Assembly: GCF_000337815.1 (NCBI RefSeq)
Contig: NZ_AOLN01000006.1
Coordinates: 295,377-359,376, forward strand
DNA length: 64,000 nt
Origin: Haloferax mucosum ATCC BAA-1512
GTDB taxonomy: Archaea; Halobacteriota; Halobacteria; Halobacteriales; Haloferacaceae
Direction: 5' to 3'
The notes beneath the pieces are model-generated. The model ran no database searches and was not told the origin of the DNA. It worked only from the letters and a program-made list of their open reading frames with translations. Position 1 is the first letter of the stretch, and the number at the start of each line of letters is the position of its first letter. The position numbers and the translations under genes were made by a program. Positions 57,101 to 63,942 of the stretch are shown here, one piece after another.

Positions 57101-57472
57101 CAGGTGCTCGCCACCGTCTCGGTGGAGGGCGTCGCGCTCGGCGATTCGACGACGCTCGAACTGACACCGACCGCCGGACCGTACGCACCGAACGGGACCA
57201 GCTACGGGGTCTCGAACATCGATAACCGCCGCGTGACCGTCGAAGCCGGCGACGTGACTGGAAACGAACAGGTGATGAAAGACCCCGACGGTGACGGCAC
57301 CTTCGAGGACGTCAACGGCGACGGCTCCGTGGACGTGGTTGACGCGCAAGCGCTGTTCGTAAACCGCGAAACAGACGTGGTGCAGTCGAACGTCGAAGCG
57401 TTCGACCTGAACGACGACGGGGCGGTCAACGTCGGCGACGTACAACGACTGTTCTACGGCGCAGATGCGTAA
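54113..57472 (+). CDS. Secreted 5'-nucleotidase-like protein with cohesin and dockerin modules
   Basis: The 1,119-residue protein has a signal peptide (TVTVLLVLVLTTATLPAGVASA in outline), an OB-fold-like domain (residues 55-260: VGRVVSTAGTVTAT, NGFFLQNASA, VYVYTGSTPSVAPGDVVDV), an acidic Asp/Gly linker, a metallophosphoesterase domain and the C-terminal 5'-nucleotidase domain (GHLVTDGVRNYTGADVAVTNAGGIRDTL, FGNTIVVVEVTGAELRDVVE). Metal motifs deviate from the family: YNDIGKA where TNDxHG is usual, GGGDELSP, QNHELDYDED and SGDDHQRY for GHxH. After it come a further beta domain, a cohesin-like domain (about residues 905-1045) and a dockerin with two calcium loops (DVNGDGSVDVVDAQAL, DLNDDGAVNVGDVQRL). 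It would scavenge phosphate or nucleosides outside the cell. Start is GTG. Confidence 0.88.
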   Translation: MRTGVPSHTAQQSTRSRTVTVLLVLVLTTATLPAGVASATASTGITALESTTHLAMDGSGDVAVSITELQSNTSDGDASAYVGRVVSTAGTVTATNANGFFLQNASAEAVEYSGVYVYTGSTPSVAPGDVVDVTAPVKEYNGLTELDLTGDNASVSTTGTDTVPDATTVSTADAAQEAYEGVLVNVTGLEVTKTPGQYGEWAVTDGSSAIAVDDKTTGDDTTPSESGSTIDAIEGPVFYSYGAFKLQPATVSNLTAPETGGGDGNDGGDGDDGGDGNDGDENSTGNATTITLVGYNDIGKAAAGSGDDELGRMITLIEQQRAAADGPVFVAGGGDELSPHALRNYDGLDEPYEPPVTALNLIDPDAEVVQNHELDYDEDKGANDFAVFEAIANESSYPWLLTNVVHEDTGENLPGTKNYTVVERGGVRVGFFGLTDEAINAKTDGVMDRNGYKVLDPTAAAQRTTDTLRNEENVDVVVALAPLGIPDSKQLAHDVDGIDALVSGDDHQRYSPQQTDGVLIGETSGKASAIMSMQLTVEDGDVTDSSGELIDVTANTSRNDTWKEYINPLREEYLNTKLATAVMPEHTGVGSSYTDDSATGHLVTDGVRNYTGADVAVTNAGGIRDTLYPTDKYDAGEQFDITRGMVTSTHSFGNTIVVVEVTGAELRDVVESQITPLGMDNQYGTQTQQQVSGVTFEWVPHSNKSSPTEGDATVQDLTVNGEPVEADETYTLAVNSYIADGGSGYPLADAPRVAVYNETTMAEGVIGYLQNRSTIAAAEVDTESDDRMRRVDTTVDSSAVELSDADGQTTVTIDAPSRVTGVTGAAAFADRNGSYVTATNVAYDDQSGTVTVTVPTDELAAFETAPFQPNSGIDLYVGYTDSEYSSQYENFDTAVLNADLETGTTTPPSNSVALAIGDADGTVPLGDDREFELTARDATHGVGAYELTVTVGDAATARITDVSFSTDPGFSEVNISDDGTKAHIAVAGATLSDADEQVLATVSVEGVALGDSTTLELTPTAGPYAPNGTSYGVSNIDNRRVTVEAGDVTGNEQVMKDPDGDGTFEDVNGDGSVDVVDAQALFVNRETDVVQSNVEAFDLNDDGAVNVGDVQRLFYGADA

Positions 57473-58331
57473 GCCAGTGTTCCGACGAACGACCACAGCG
57501 CCGACGCGAACCAGAGTTCGCAGTCTCGCGGCCTGCCTCGCGGTCGTCTGTCTGGTCGCGGCCGCGCCGGTCGCGCTCGCGGCCACCGCGACCAGCGTCG
57601 GCTTCGAGTCCGGGTCGGCGACCGTCGAACCGGGAGCGACCACCACGGTCGATGTCGTCGTCAGCGACGTCGATGCCGGCGTCGGTGCGTACAACCTGAC
57701 GGTTTCGCTCGAAAACGAATCGGTCGGGCGCCTCTCCGAGGTGACGATGGCCGACGGAGAGCGCATCGCGCCGCGGAACATCTCGTACCGTGACAACCGG
57801 ACGACCGCAACGCTCAGCAGTATCGGTCTCGACACCGACGACACCGGCTCGGTCGCCATCGCCAGCGTCACCATCGAGGCGGCTGATTCGACCGGGGATT
57901 CCGCGCTCGACATCGACGTGTCCTCGCTCGGCAACGAGGACGGAAATCCCTACACAGTCACCAAGACCACCGGACTCGACCTCTCCGTCTCCGAGTCGGA
58001 CGGCTCGTCAGGCGGCGGTGGAGGCAGTAGCGGTGGCGGTGGCGGCGGTAACAGCGGTGGCGGAAACGACGATAGCGGATCGAACGATGGTGGTTCCGAC
58101 GACGGGGCGGACGGCGACTCGCAGACGAAGACAGCGAATTCGCCGACGCCGACTGAATCGACCGCGACCGAATCGGCAACGCCCACGACCGAACCCACAG
58201 CCACACCGACGCAGGACACTGAGACTGAGGAGCCAGCGACGGGGACCGGTGTCCCCGGGTTCGGTGTCGTCTCCGCGCTCGTCGCGGCGGGTGCGTTCGG
58301 CCTGCAACGTGCGGCGCGGCGACGTCGCTAG
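57465..58331 (+). CDS. PGF-CTERM-anchored cohesin-domain protein
   Basis: The 288-residue protein has a signal peptide (VRSLAACLAVVCLVAAAPVALA in outline), one cohesin-like beta-sandwich (residues about 45-175; VGFESGSATVEPGATTTVDVVV, GVGAYNLTVSLEN, ATLSSIGLD, GSVAIASVTIEA), a Gly/Ser-rich spacer, a Thr/Pro/Glu spacer, and a PGF-CTERM tail (TGTGVPGFG, hydrophobic helix, AARRRR). It overlaps the nucleotidase gene by eight bases, so the two are made together. It looks like a minimal membrane-anchored scaffoldin able to hold dockerin-bearing enzymes such as the nucleotidase or the subtilase. Confidence 0.88.
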   Translation: MRKPVFRRTTTAPTRTRVRSLAACLAVVCLVAAAPVALAATATSVGFESGSATVEPGATTTVDVVVSDVDAGVGAYNLTVSLENESVGRLSEVTMADGERIAPRNISYRDNRTTATLSSIGLDTDDTGSVAIASVTIEAADSTGDSALDIDVSSLGNEDGNPYTVTKTTGLDLSVSESDGSSGGGGGSSGGGGGGNSGGGNDDSGSNDGGSDDGADGDSQTKTANSPTPTESTATESATPTTEPTATPTQDTETEEPATGTGVPGFGVVSALVAAGAFGLQRAARRRR

Positions 58332-58346
58332 CGACCTCCGACGACG

Positions 58347-58352
58347 TTTTTT
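58347..58352 (+). terminator. T-run terminator after the cohesin gene
   Basis: Six T bases occur 15 bases after the stop of the PGF-CTERM cohesin gene, preceded by GC-rich sequence, as in simple archaeal terminators. Confidence 0.4.
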
Positions 58353-58412
58353 CGAACTCCTAGTGGTGTGCGATTCGCATGATTTAGTTCGACGACCGGT
58401 GTACGTCTGTTG

Positions 58413-58700
58413 ATGGTGATGGACCAACCCAAGACATCGGCAGGCTGGTGGCGGCTTTCAGATGCGGTTGTCGGAGGGGTAGCACTGCTGACTGCAGTCT
58501 GGATGGGACTGTTCCGTTCGCAGTATCTCACCGCGGGCGCGCTGTCGATGTTCAGTGTCGCCGCCGCGGCACGCCTTTGGTCACGCCGCGTCCGCGTGTG
58601 GACGGACGAGCATAGGTGGGCGTTTCTTGCGATTTTGACCGCGGTGTCTCTCATCGCGGTCGCCGGTGTGTATCCGTGGCAACCGCTCCCCGCGAACTAG
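58413..58700 (+). CDS. Small membrane protein of unknown function
   Basis: The 95-residue protein has three hydrophobic stretches (LSDAVVGGVALLTAVWMGLF, LTAGALSMFSVAAAARLW, WAFLAILTAVSLIAVAGVY) and a short polar N-terminus. Two ATGs (58413 and 58419) are possible; GATTTAG about 33 bases upstream of the first favours it. No family recognised. Confidence 0.55.
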   Translation: MVMDQPKTSAGWWRLSDAVVGGVALLTAVWMGLFRSQYLTAGALSMFSVAAAARLWSRRVRVWTDEHRWAFLAILTAVSLIAVAGVYPWQPLPAN

Positions 58701-59005
58701 TCACCACTGCGCAGGTTGGTAGGGAGGAAGGGAAGGGATGGTCAGAGTGCCTCAGTGTGTGGTGGTGGGGGGGAAGAGAGATACCGAGGCCGGACGGCAT
58801 CTGACCAGTAGCGTGTTTTGACCGCGCCATCAAAAAAATACTGATAGTAGGTACCAGAGGCAAACGCAGTTGGAGTCGGGATACGTCTCGGTGAGCAGGT
58901 CAAAATCGACACGAAATTCCGGTTTTACGCGGATTTCCGGAGCACTGCGGTCAGATTGAACCGCAACCACATTGTTTTTCATTGATAGGTTCGATAGCTA
59001 CGAAC
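58701..59005. other. Intergenic region, nothing assigned
   Basis: About 305 bases. The only features seen are a run of seven A at 58832-58838 and a T-rich word near 58974-58980 that could be the TATA element of the PRC-barrel gene. No coding frame is convincing. Confidence 0.45.
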
Positions 59006-59278
59006 ATGGCCCTCCAATCAACGATGGGTGACGAACCGATTCCGAGTGTCGATGGACTCCCCGTGTACGCGGCGTCGGGGAACCGCGTCGGAGAGGCAAT
59101 CGACCTCTGTGTCGATCTCGAAGCGGACCGTGTGACGGGACTGCTCGTCTCGATGGACGAACCACTGGTTGACGTCGACGCGGGGGGCAACGACGTTCGA
59201 ATCCCATACCGGTTCGTGGATGGCATCGCGGACATCATCGTCCTCACGAGCGACCCGATGATCGAATCCGTCGAATAA
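59006..59278 (+). CDS. PRC-barrel domain protein
   Basis: The 90-residue protein is a single PRC-barrel domain: GLPVYAASGNRVGEAIDLCVDLEADRVTGLLV followed by VRIPYRFVDGIADIIVL. In archaea such small beta-barrels take part in RNA-linked and cell-division protein assemblies (for example the CdpB proteins of haloarchaea), but the family is too broad for a specific role. A TTG upstream would add eight residues; ATG 59006 suits the predicted leaderless start. Confidence 0.82.
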   Translation: MALQSTMGDEPIPSVDGLPVYAASGNRVGEAIDLCVDLEADRVTGLLVSMDEPLVDVDAGGNDVRIPYRFVDGIADIIVLTSDPMIESVE

Positions 59279-59339
59279 CGGCTCTCGCATCCGTAGTTGT
59301 TGTAGACAGGTTGATATTTAACGGTCGGCAACGGGGCGT

Positions 59340-59696
59340 ATGAGTCTCTACGAATCGATTCACGAGTTCGTCGGCGACCGGGAGACGCTCCAATCTGTCA
59401 GTCAACACGAGGGGACCACGGTGCTTCTGACGGATACCCGGCTGGTCGAAGTCCGATACACCGCGGGTGGGGCGTCACAGGACGATCTCATGGGACTTCG
59501 GTCGATTCAGCTCAACCGCCTACTCTTTGCGGGGTATTCGGTCGAGTTCGACGACGACAGAACGGTCATCGAGTTCCACGGTGAGGCGGGTGAGACGGTC
59601 GAGTCAGTCACGTTACCGGCCAGAGACCACAGTTTCGTCGCCGCGTTTTCCGCAGTCGTCGGCGATGCGGAAGCGGTTGGACTGGCCTCGCAGTGA
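59340..59696 (+). CDS. Conserved-looking small protein of unknown function
   Basis: The 118-residue acidic protein has alternating strand-like segments (TVLLTDTRLVEVRYTAGG, NRLLFAGYSVEFDDDRTVIEFHGEAGETVESVTLP), suggesting a PH-like or small beta domain, and a final helix. GATATTTA at 59313-59320 supports a leaderless ATG at 59340. No named family is recognised. Confidence 0.6.
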   Translation: MSLYESIHEFVGDRETLQSVSQHEGTTVLLTDTRLVEVRYTAGGASQDDLMGLRSIQLNRLLFAGYSVEFDDDRTVIEFHGEAGETVESVTLPARDHSFVAAFSAVVGDAEAVGLASQ

Positions 59697-59782
59697 CCGT
59701 CTCTTCGCGGGACTAACTGGAACTCGTGTTCGTCGCCATCGACGGGTCGCGCGTGGCAACCTATTTATGAGCGACTCACCGA

Positions 59783-61180
59783 GTGTCAATCGTCGTGAAA
59801 GACGGGTCTCGGTGTTCATACGAGCACGTCTCTCGCAGGACGACCGGACGACGGAAAAAAGACGAGCGGACGAACGTCTGGCGATGTCCGCATCCGGCGC
59901 GCGGCGGGAGCGACCGCTGTCTCTTTCACCTGCCCGTCGACGAGAAGGACGCCGCGACGGTCGCCGGCGCGCTCGTCGCCGTCGCCAACGACCCGGCCAG
60001 ACCGTCCGCGTTCATCGGCGGGCAGTTCGAAGCGCTGTCTGTGGCGTCTGCGGACCTCGAAAGCGACGCGCCGCTCGACCTCCGCGGGTCGATGATTCAC
60101 CACGACCTCGACCTCAGAGACGCGACCGTGGATGCGCGGCTTCGACTCGACGGTGTCTCGGTCGGCGGATCGGTGTTCATGGACCGCTTCGACGCCCGAA
60201 AGGAGGTCACGTGTCGGCGAATTCAAATCGGCGGCCGGTGGGTGCTCTCCGAGGCGACCGTGGGTGGCCGACTCGACGCGACCGACTTCGGTGCCGACTC
60301 GCTCATCGCCACCGACGCGACCTTCGAACGCGGCGTCACGTTCAGACGTGGAAGCGTCGAATCGGCACTCGTCGTCGCCCGCGCAACGTTCGACGGCCCG
60401 GCGTGGTTCTCACACACCCACATCGGCGGGCACCTCGATATCGGAAACGCGACGTGTGAACGCCGACTCTCGCTCGCGCACTGCCGCGTCGCCGGGAGCG
60501 TCACCGCCCAATCGACGACGGTCGGCAACGGACTGTCACTCGACCACGTCCACGTCGGCCGCGAGTTCGACGCGGAGCGTCTCACCGTCGCAGGCGGCAT
60601 CGACGCGACCACGGGACGCTTCGACGGCGACGTGGACTGTGCGGGTCTCACCTGTACCGACGGACAAGTCGAGTTCGACCACAGCACGTTCCGCGGGGCG
60701 GCGCACTTCGACGGCGCGACAATCACCGGGCGACGCCTCAGTTTCCGTAGCGCGCGATTCGAGTCCGGACCCGTCTCGTTCGTTCGAACCGCCGTCTCCG
60801 GAGATTTCGACCTCTCCGAGGTGACGAGTTCGGCGACAGCCGCGGTGCGCGTCGTCGAGGGGTCGGTCGGCGGGAGCGTCGTCTGCAACCACGCGACGTT
60901 CGAGGGCGAACTCTTCTTGTCTGCGATGCGCGTGAAACGCGATTTCGACTTCTCGGACTGTACCGTCGGAATGCTCACCTTCGGCGTCGAGGTCGATGGG
61001 CGATTGAACTTCGCGTACACGCACGTCACCGACAGCGCCGGGTTTAGAGAGACCGTCGTTCACGGTCCCGCCCGCTTTACCAACGCCCGGTTCGACACCG
61101 ACCCGTCGTTGACCGACGCGACGGTAGACGGCTCTATCGCCGCGTACAACCTCTCGGTGATGCCGGCCGACGAGTCGTAA
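59783..61180 (+). CDS. Pentapeptide-like beta-helix protein with N-terminal Cys/His cluster
   Basis: The 465-residue protein has a short N-terminal Cys/His module: RCSYEH near residue 11, WRCPH near 34 and RCLFHLP near 45, spaced like a small zinc-binding fold. The rest, from about residue 70, is a long series of short degenerate repeats of the pentapeptide/beta-helix kind (for example LDLRDATVDARLRLDGVSVGGSVFMDR, ATFDGPAWFSHTHIGGHLDIGNATC), about 20 residues per turn. No signal peptide or membrane helix is visible, so it is likely cytoplasmic. Start is a GTG; CTATTTATG upstream (around 59760) fits a leaderless promoter. Function unknown; such rods often mimic DNA or bind proteins. Confidence 0.72.
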   Translation: MSIVVKDGSRCSYEHVSRRTTGRRKKDERTNVWRCPHPARGGSDRCLFHLPVDEKDAATVAGALVAVANDPARPSAFIGGQFEALSVASADLESDAPLDLRGSMIHHDLDLRDATVDARLRLDGVSVGGSVFMDRFDARKEVTCRRIQIGGRWVLSEATVGGRLDATDFGADSLIATDATFERGVTFRRGSVESALVVARATFDGPAWFSHTHIGGHLDIGNATCERRLSLAHCRVAGSVTAQSTTVGNGLSLDHVHVGREFDAERLTVAGGIDATTGRFDGDVDCAGLTCTDGQVEFDHSTFRGAAHFDGATITGRRLSFRSARFESGPVSFVRTAVSGDFDLSEVTSSATAAVRVVEGSVGGSVVCNHATFEGELFLSAMRVKRDFDFSDCTVGMLTFGVEVDGRLNFAYTHVTDSAGFRETVVHGPARFTNARFDTDPSLTDATVDGSIAAYNLSVMPADES

Positions 61181-61235
61181 TCGGTCGTCGTCGTCGGACG
61201 AACATTATATGTCACACGAGCGAATCCTCTGACGT

Positions 61236-62129
61236 ATGACGAGTGACGGGCAGAACAGACTCATCGCCCTCTATCGAGACTACGTCGGTGCCGACGCGGA
61301 CGAGACGACCGTCTATCTGGGCTTTGCGCTGTTCTTCACGGCAATCGGACTACTCGCAGTCGCACTGGCGACGGTACTCTGGAGCGGCGGTATTCCGCCC
61401 GAGAATATCTTCAAATACGAACTCCGCGAGGTCGCCGGTGTCACCGGTGCGATTGGGCTTCCGCTGTTGCTCACGTCGATCGTCGTGTTGTTGCCCACGA
61501 AGTACCGACTGCCGACGATTGTCGTCGCCGTCGTGGGCCTCATCGTCTGCGCCGTGGGCGTCAACCAGTTCGTCAACGCGTACCCACACAACTGGAACGT
61601 CGAGGCGGCCGCGGACCGAAGCGGGAAAATCGTCGGTATCTACGCCACCGGCGCGGTCGCTGTCGTCGCCGCGAGCGGAACGACGCTCGTCGGATTCCAA
61701 CTGTCGCGCGCTCGGACACCGGCCCCGTCGGCGTCGGACGACGACCCCGACGCGGACGACGGCGTTGACGAGGAAGCCGTCTCCGAGCAGGTTCGCCGCG
61801 ACATGGACGAAGCGCTCTCGAACACCGACCTGTCGTGGGGTGGCGTGCGGAAAAAAGAGACGACGCGCCTCAAACTCGACACGTCGTCCGTTGACGACAT
61901 CGACCGGACGAGCTTCGAAAACGCCACCGTGAACGAGACCCGCGGAGGAAGCGTCGATGACGCGGTGACGGGTCTCCAAGGACTCCGCGGCGGCGAAACA
62001 GACACGGCTGTCGGCGAGAGCACGGACGACCAAGCCGCCGCCCTCTCCGAACTGCGCAAGCAACAGCAAGCCACAGAAGAGTCGGAATCGACCGGCCTCC
62101 TCGACCGGATTCGCGGGCTGTTTTCCTGA
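61236..62129 (+). CDS. Four-helix membrane protein with long acidic tail (possibly DUF7139/CdpA-like)
   Basis: The 297-residue protein has four hydrophobic helices in its first 160 residues (VYLGFALFFTAIGLLAVALATVLW, GAIGLPLLLTSIVVLLP, TIVVAVVGLIVCAVGV, IVGIYATGAVAVVAASGTTLV in outline) and a 135-residue acidic, probably disordered cytoplasmic tail ending in a short amphipathic stretch (TGLLDRIRGLFS). This layout recalls haloarchaeal proteins annotated DUF7139 or cell division protein A; the link is from memory and not verified. TATA ATTATATG (61204-61211) supports the leaderless ATG. Confidence 0.68.
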   Translation: MTSDGQNRLIALYRDYVGADADETTVYLGFALFFTAIGLLAVALATVLWSGGIPPENIFKYELREVAGVTGAIGLPLLLTSIVVLLPTKYRLPTIVVAVVGLIVCAVGVNQFVNAYPHNWNVEAAADRSGKIVGIYATGAVAVVAASGTTLVGFQLSRARTPAPSASDDDPDADDGVDEEAVSEQVRRDMDEALSNTDLSWGGVRKKETTRLKLDTSSVDDIDRTSFENATVNETRGGSVDDAVTGLQGLRGGETDTAVGESTDDQAAALSELRKQQQATEESESTGLLDRIRGLFS

Positions 62130-62153
62130 ACGTCGCGCGGTCGCGCAAGGTTA

Positions 62154-62158
62154 TTTTT
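62154..62158 (+). terminator. T-run after the four-helix membrane protein gene
   Basis: Five T bases follow GC-rich sequence (GCGCGGTCGCGC) 24 bases after the stop and precede the first 32-base direct repeat. Confidence 0.35.
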
Positions 62159-62212
62159 GCAGGTTCTGGGGCCGACTGACTTCACAACAGCAAGGGTACC
62201 GTAACATAACCG

Positions 62213-62244
62213 AACCAACCGCAGTATGGTGATTCGCCAGAGCC
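62213..62244 (+). repeat. Left copy of 32-base direct repeat
   Basis: A 32-base sequence beginning AACCAACCGCAGTATGG and ending TTCGCCAGAGCC is repeated exactly at 63911-63942. The bases on both sides differ, so these are the limits of identity. The two copies bracket the halocin-like gene pair and may be att-type sites, insertion-sequence ends or target duplications. Confidence 0.85.
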
Positions 62245-62582
62245 TGATTTTCAGCGACTGCATCAATCGCTCAACGGACGACCGCCAGCTCAGGAGGCTA
62301 ACTAGATAGTGCCCGCGAAACTATTGTGTCACAGGGTACATCTCAACTGAATTCGAAGGGGTATCCTCTTGGTGGGACCCGGAGAAATGACAGCGGTTGA
62401 TGCGTGTTTGCTCTGCATTGACCGGCAGTGTTCAGATAGGGATGAACAGTGAGGCTGCGCGTTTTCTGCGTGCTCTATGCTCGAAAGCGCCTGACACAGT
62501 GGCTTCGCCTTCACGTATCATCAGGCAATCAGAACCTACCGAAATGAAGGGAGTAGCCTGGCGGTTCACTGCCCCCCGTACA
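62245..62582. other. AT-richer segment without a clear gene inside the repeat-bounded insert
   Basis: About 340 bases between the left repeat and the stop of the membrane protein gene. Codon and amino-acid composition of all frames is unlike haloarchaeal proteins; it could be decayed mobile DNA, but no transposase motif was recognised. Confidence 0.4.
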
Positions 62583-62963
62583 TCAGTGAGGTCGGATAGC
62601 GAAGTAGGTCAGCACGACCAGGCCACCGATCGGACCAAGCAACTCGACCCCGAATCGCGAGAAATCGCCCGTAAGATAGCCGAACGCGAGGCCAACAATT
62701 AATATCGCGACGAGCAGGCTGACGAAGCCCCAGACGTAACTCGGTGACTGATTGCTGTCACAATGGTCGATGCCTGAACTGGTCAGTTCACCCAGGGCGG
62801 CGAAGATGCCAGACACCATCCACAGCAGACCAACAGTCACCTCTGGCACCCACGCGATCGCTGGGGCGTTCGCAGCAGATTCAACCGCGGGAACAACCCG
62901 CATAAACGACATTGATCCGCTAATGACGAGGAACGCCACCGCCTTCTGGGTACGCTTTTCCAT
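62583..62963 (-). CDS. Four-helix membrane protein, candidate immunity partner
   Basis: The 126-residue protein has four hydrophobic helices, around residues 8-24, 40-58, 78-98 and 104-122, with short loops; the longest loop (SSGIDHCDSNQSPSY) is polar. The frame is open upstream, but ATG 62963 is chosen because hydrophobic, coding-like sequence begins there and it lies only four bases after the stop of the secreted-protein gene. Small multi-helix membrane proteins co-encoded behind secreted antimicrobial precursors commonly give self-protection. No family was recognised, so immunity is an inference from context. Confidence 0.6.
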   Translation of the reverse strand: MEKRTQKAVAFLVISGSMSFMRVVPAVESAANAPAIAWVPEVTVGLLWMVSGIFAALGELTSSGIDHCDSNQSPSYVWGFVSLLVAILIVGLAFGYLTGDFSRFGVELLGPIGGLVVLTYFAIRPH

Positions 62964-62967
62964 CGTA

Positions 62968-63738
62968 TTACAGGTGTTCTTGGCCTTGGATGTAATGGTA
63001 CGGGGGAAGGTTGTCTGGTGTCGGATCAACGTAGTCGTTGACGATGAGGACATCGATCGCGACGCCATGTCCGTCGTTCGATATCTTTACCCAAGCGAGT
63101 TCAACAGCGATGACGGCAGCAAAGGCCGCAATGACGAGTGGCCCAATCGGGCCGGTGACGCCGGCAGAAACCAGGACCGCTTCGGCTGCCACCGCACCAA
63201 CCCCGCTGGCCGCTGTGACCGCTTCAACTAGGTCCTTCGTCAAGTTGTCGTCCATAAAAATCCGATACCTGTCGCGTAGGGGACCCTGATGAAGGATTTC
63301 CAGTTTGGTTTTACCGCTGTTGCCTGAGTTATGCGACAAGGTACCTACTTGGTCATTACTCTTAATGTGCCACTCGGCTTCGACTTGGTCGCCGTCCTCG
63401 CTGAACGTCACGTCGCCGTCCTCAGAGGCCTTGTTGAGTCCCTGAATGCCCTGTTTCATCTCGTTGTAGCTGAGACGCTTGAAGTGGTCCGGGACGTGAG
63501 CCATTTCGGAGGCGTCCGGCGCGGACTCCCACTCTCGTTCGGAGACAGCCATGTTGAAACGACCGTTCTGAAACTGAGCCCAGTCAGGCGGACCTCGCCG
63601 CCCTCTCCCTTGACCGTCGCCGCGACCACGGCCGGAGTTCGCAGATGCGGCACCAGAGGCACCGACGAGCCCGACGAGCGTCATTCCGGTAGTTTTCAAG
63701 ATGTTTCGTCTAGTCGAGTTTAGATCATTTAGTGACAT
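62968..63738 (-). CDS. Tat-exported halocin/bacteriocin-like precursor
   Basis: The 256-residue protein starts with a twin-arginine signal (NSTRRNILKTTG, then a hydrophobic stretch and ASA) and an Arg/Gly-rich segment (GRGRGDGQGRGRRGPP). A hydrophilic domain of about 115 residues follows. The C-terminal 90 residues contain a long Ala/Gly/Val-rich hydrophobic hairpin (LVEAVTAASGVGAVAAEAV, turn at GVTGPIGPL, VIAAFAAVIAVELAWV), then KISNDGHGVAIDV and a short polar tail. That ending, hydrophobic hairpin plus a (D/N)xGxGVxI-like strand, resembles putative pore-forming peptides encoded by other haloarchaea and actinobacteria, as recalled, not searched. ATG 63738 is favoured over an upstream Met because of TATA spacing. 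Confidence 0.6.
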   Translation of the reverse strand: MSLNDLNSTRRNILKTTGMTLVGLVGASGAASANSGRGRGDGQGRGRRGPPDWAQFQNGRFNMAVSEREWESAPDASEMAHVPDHFKRLSYNEMKQGIQGLNKASEDGDVTFSEDGDQVEAEWHIKSNDQVGTLSHNSGNSGKTKLEILHQGPLRDRYRIFMDDNLTKDLVEAVTAASGVGAVAAEAVLVSAGVTGPIGPLVIAAFAAVIAVELAWVKISNDGHGVAIDVLIVNDYVDPTPDNLPPYHYIQGQEHL

Positions 63739-63760
63739 GATCAAGTAGTATTCCAAATGA

Positions 63761-63768
63761 TAAAATTA
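63761..63768 (-). promoter_or_regulatory. TATA-like box of the halocin-like gene
   Basis: On the minus strand TAATTTTA lies 23-30 bases upstream of the ATG at 63738, in a strongly AT-rich patch (63750-63780), consistent with a leaderless promoter for the two-gene cassette. Confidence 0.5.
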
Positions 63769-63910
63769 AAAATTTTCCATATACTGAAGTGCAAGGTGAG
63801 ACTTGCATCGCCGAGTCCCACAATCTCGTTGTCCGTACCTATCGTGTTACCGAGATTTTCGCGTCGTGAAATGTGTTGTTCACAACGTCAAGCGTGCCGC
63901 GAGACAGACA

Positions 63911-63942
63911 AACCAACCGCAGTATGGTGATTCGCCAGAGCC
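63911..63942 (+). repeat. Right copy of 32-base direct repeat
   Basis: Exact copy, in the same orientation, of the sequence at 62213-62244. It lies upstream of the halocin-like gene promoter, so the gene pair and its promoter are wholly between the two copies, which start 1,698 bases apart. Confidence 0.85.

Noticed and set aside
62397..62702. 101-codon plus-strand frame in the repeat-bounded insert
   Set aside because: Composition is unlike haloarchaeal proteins and part of it is antisense to the membrane protein gene; no transposase motif was found.
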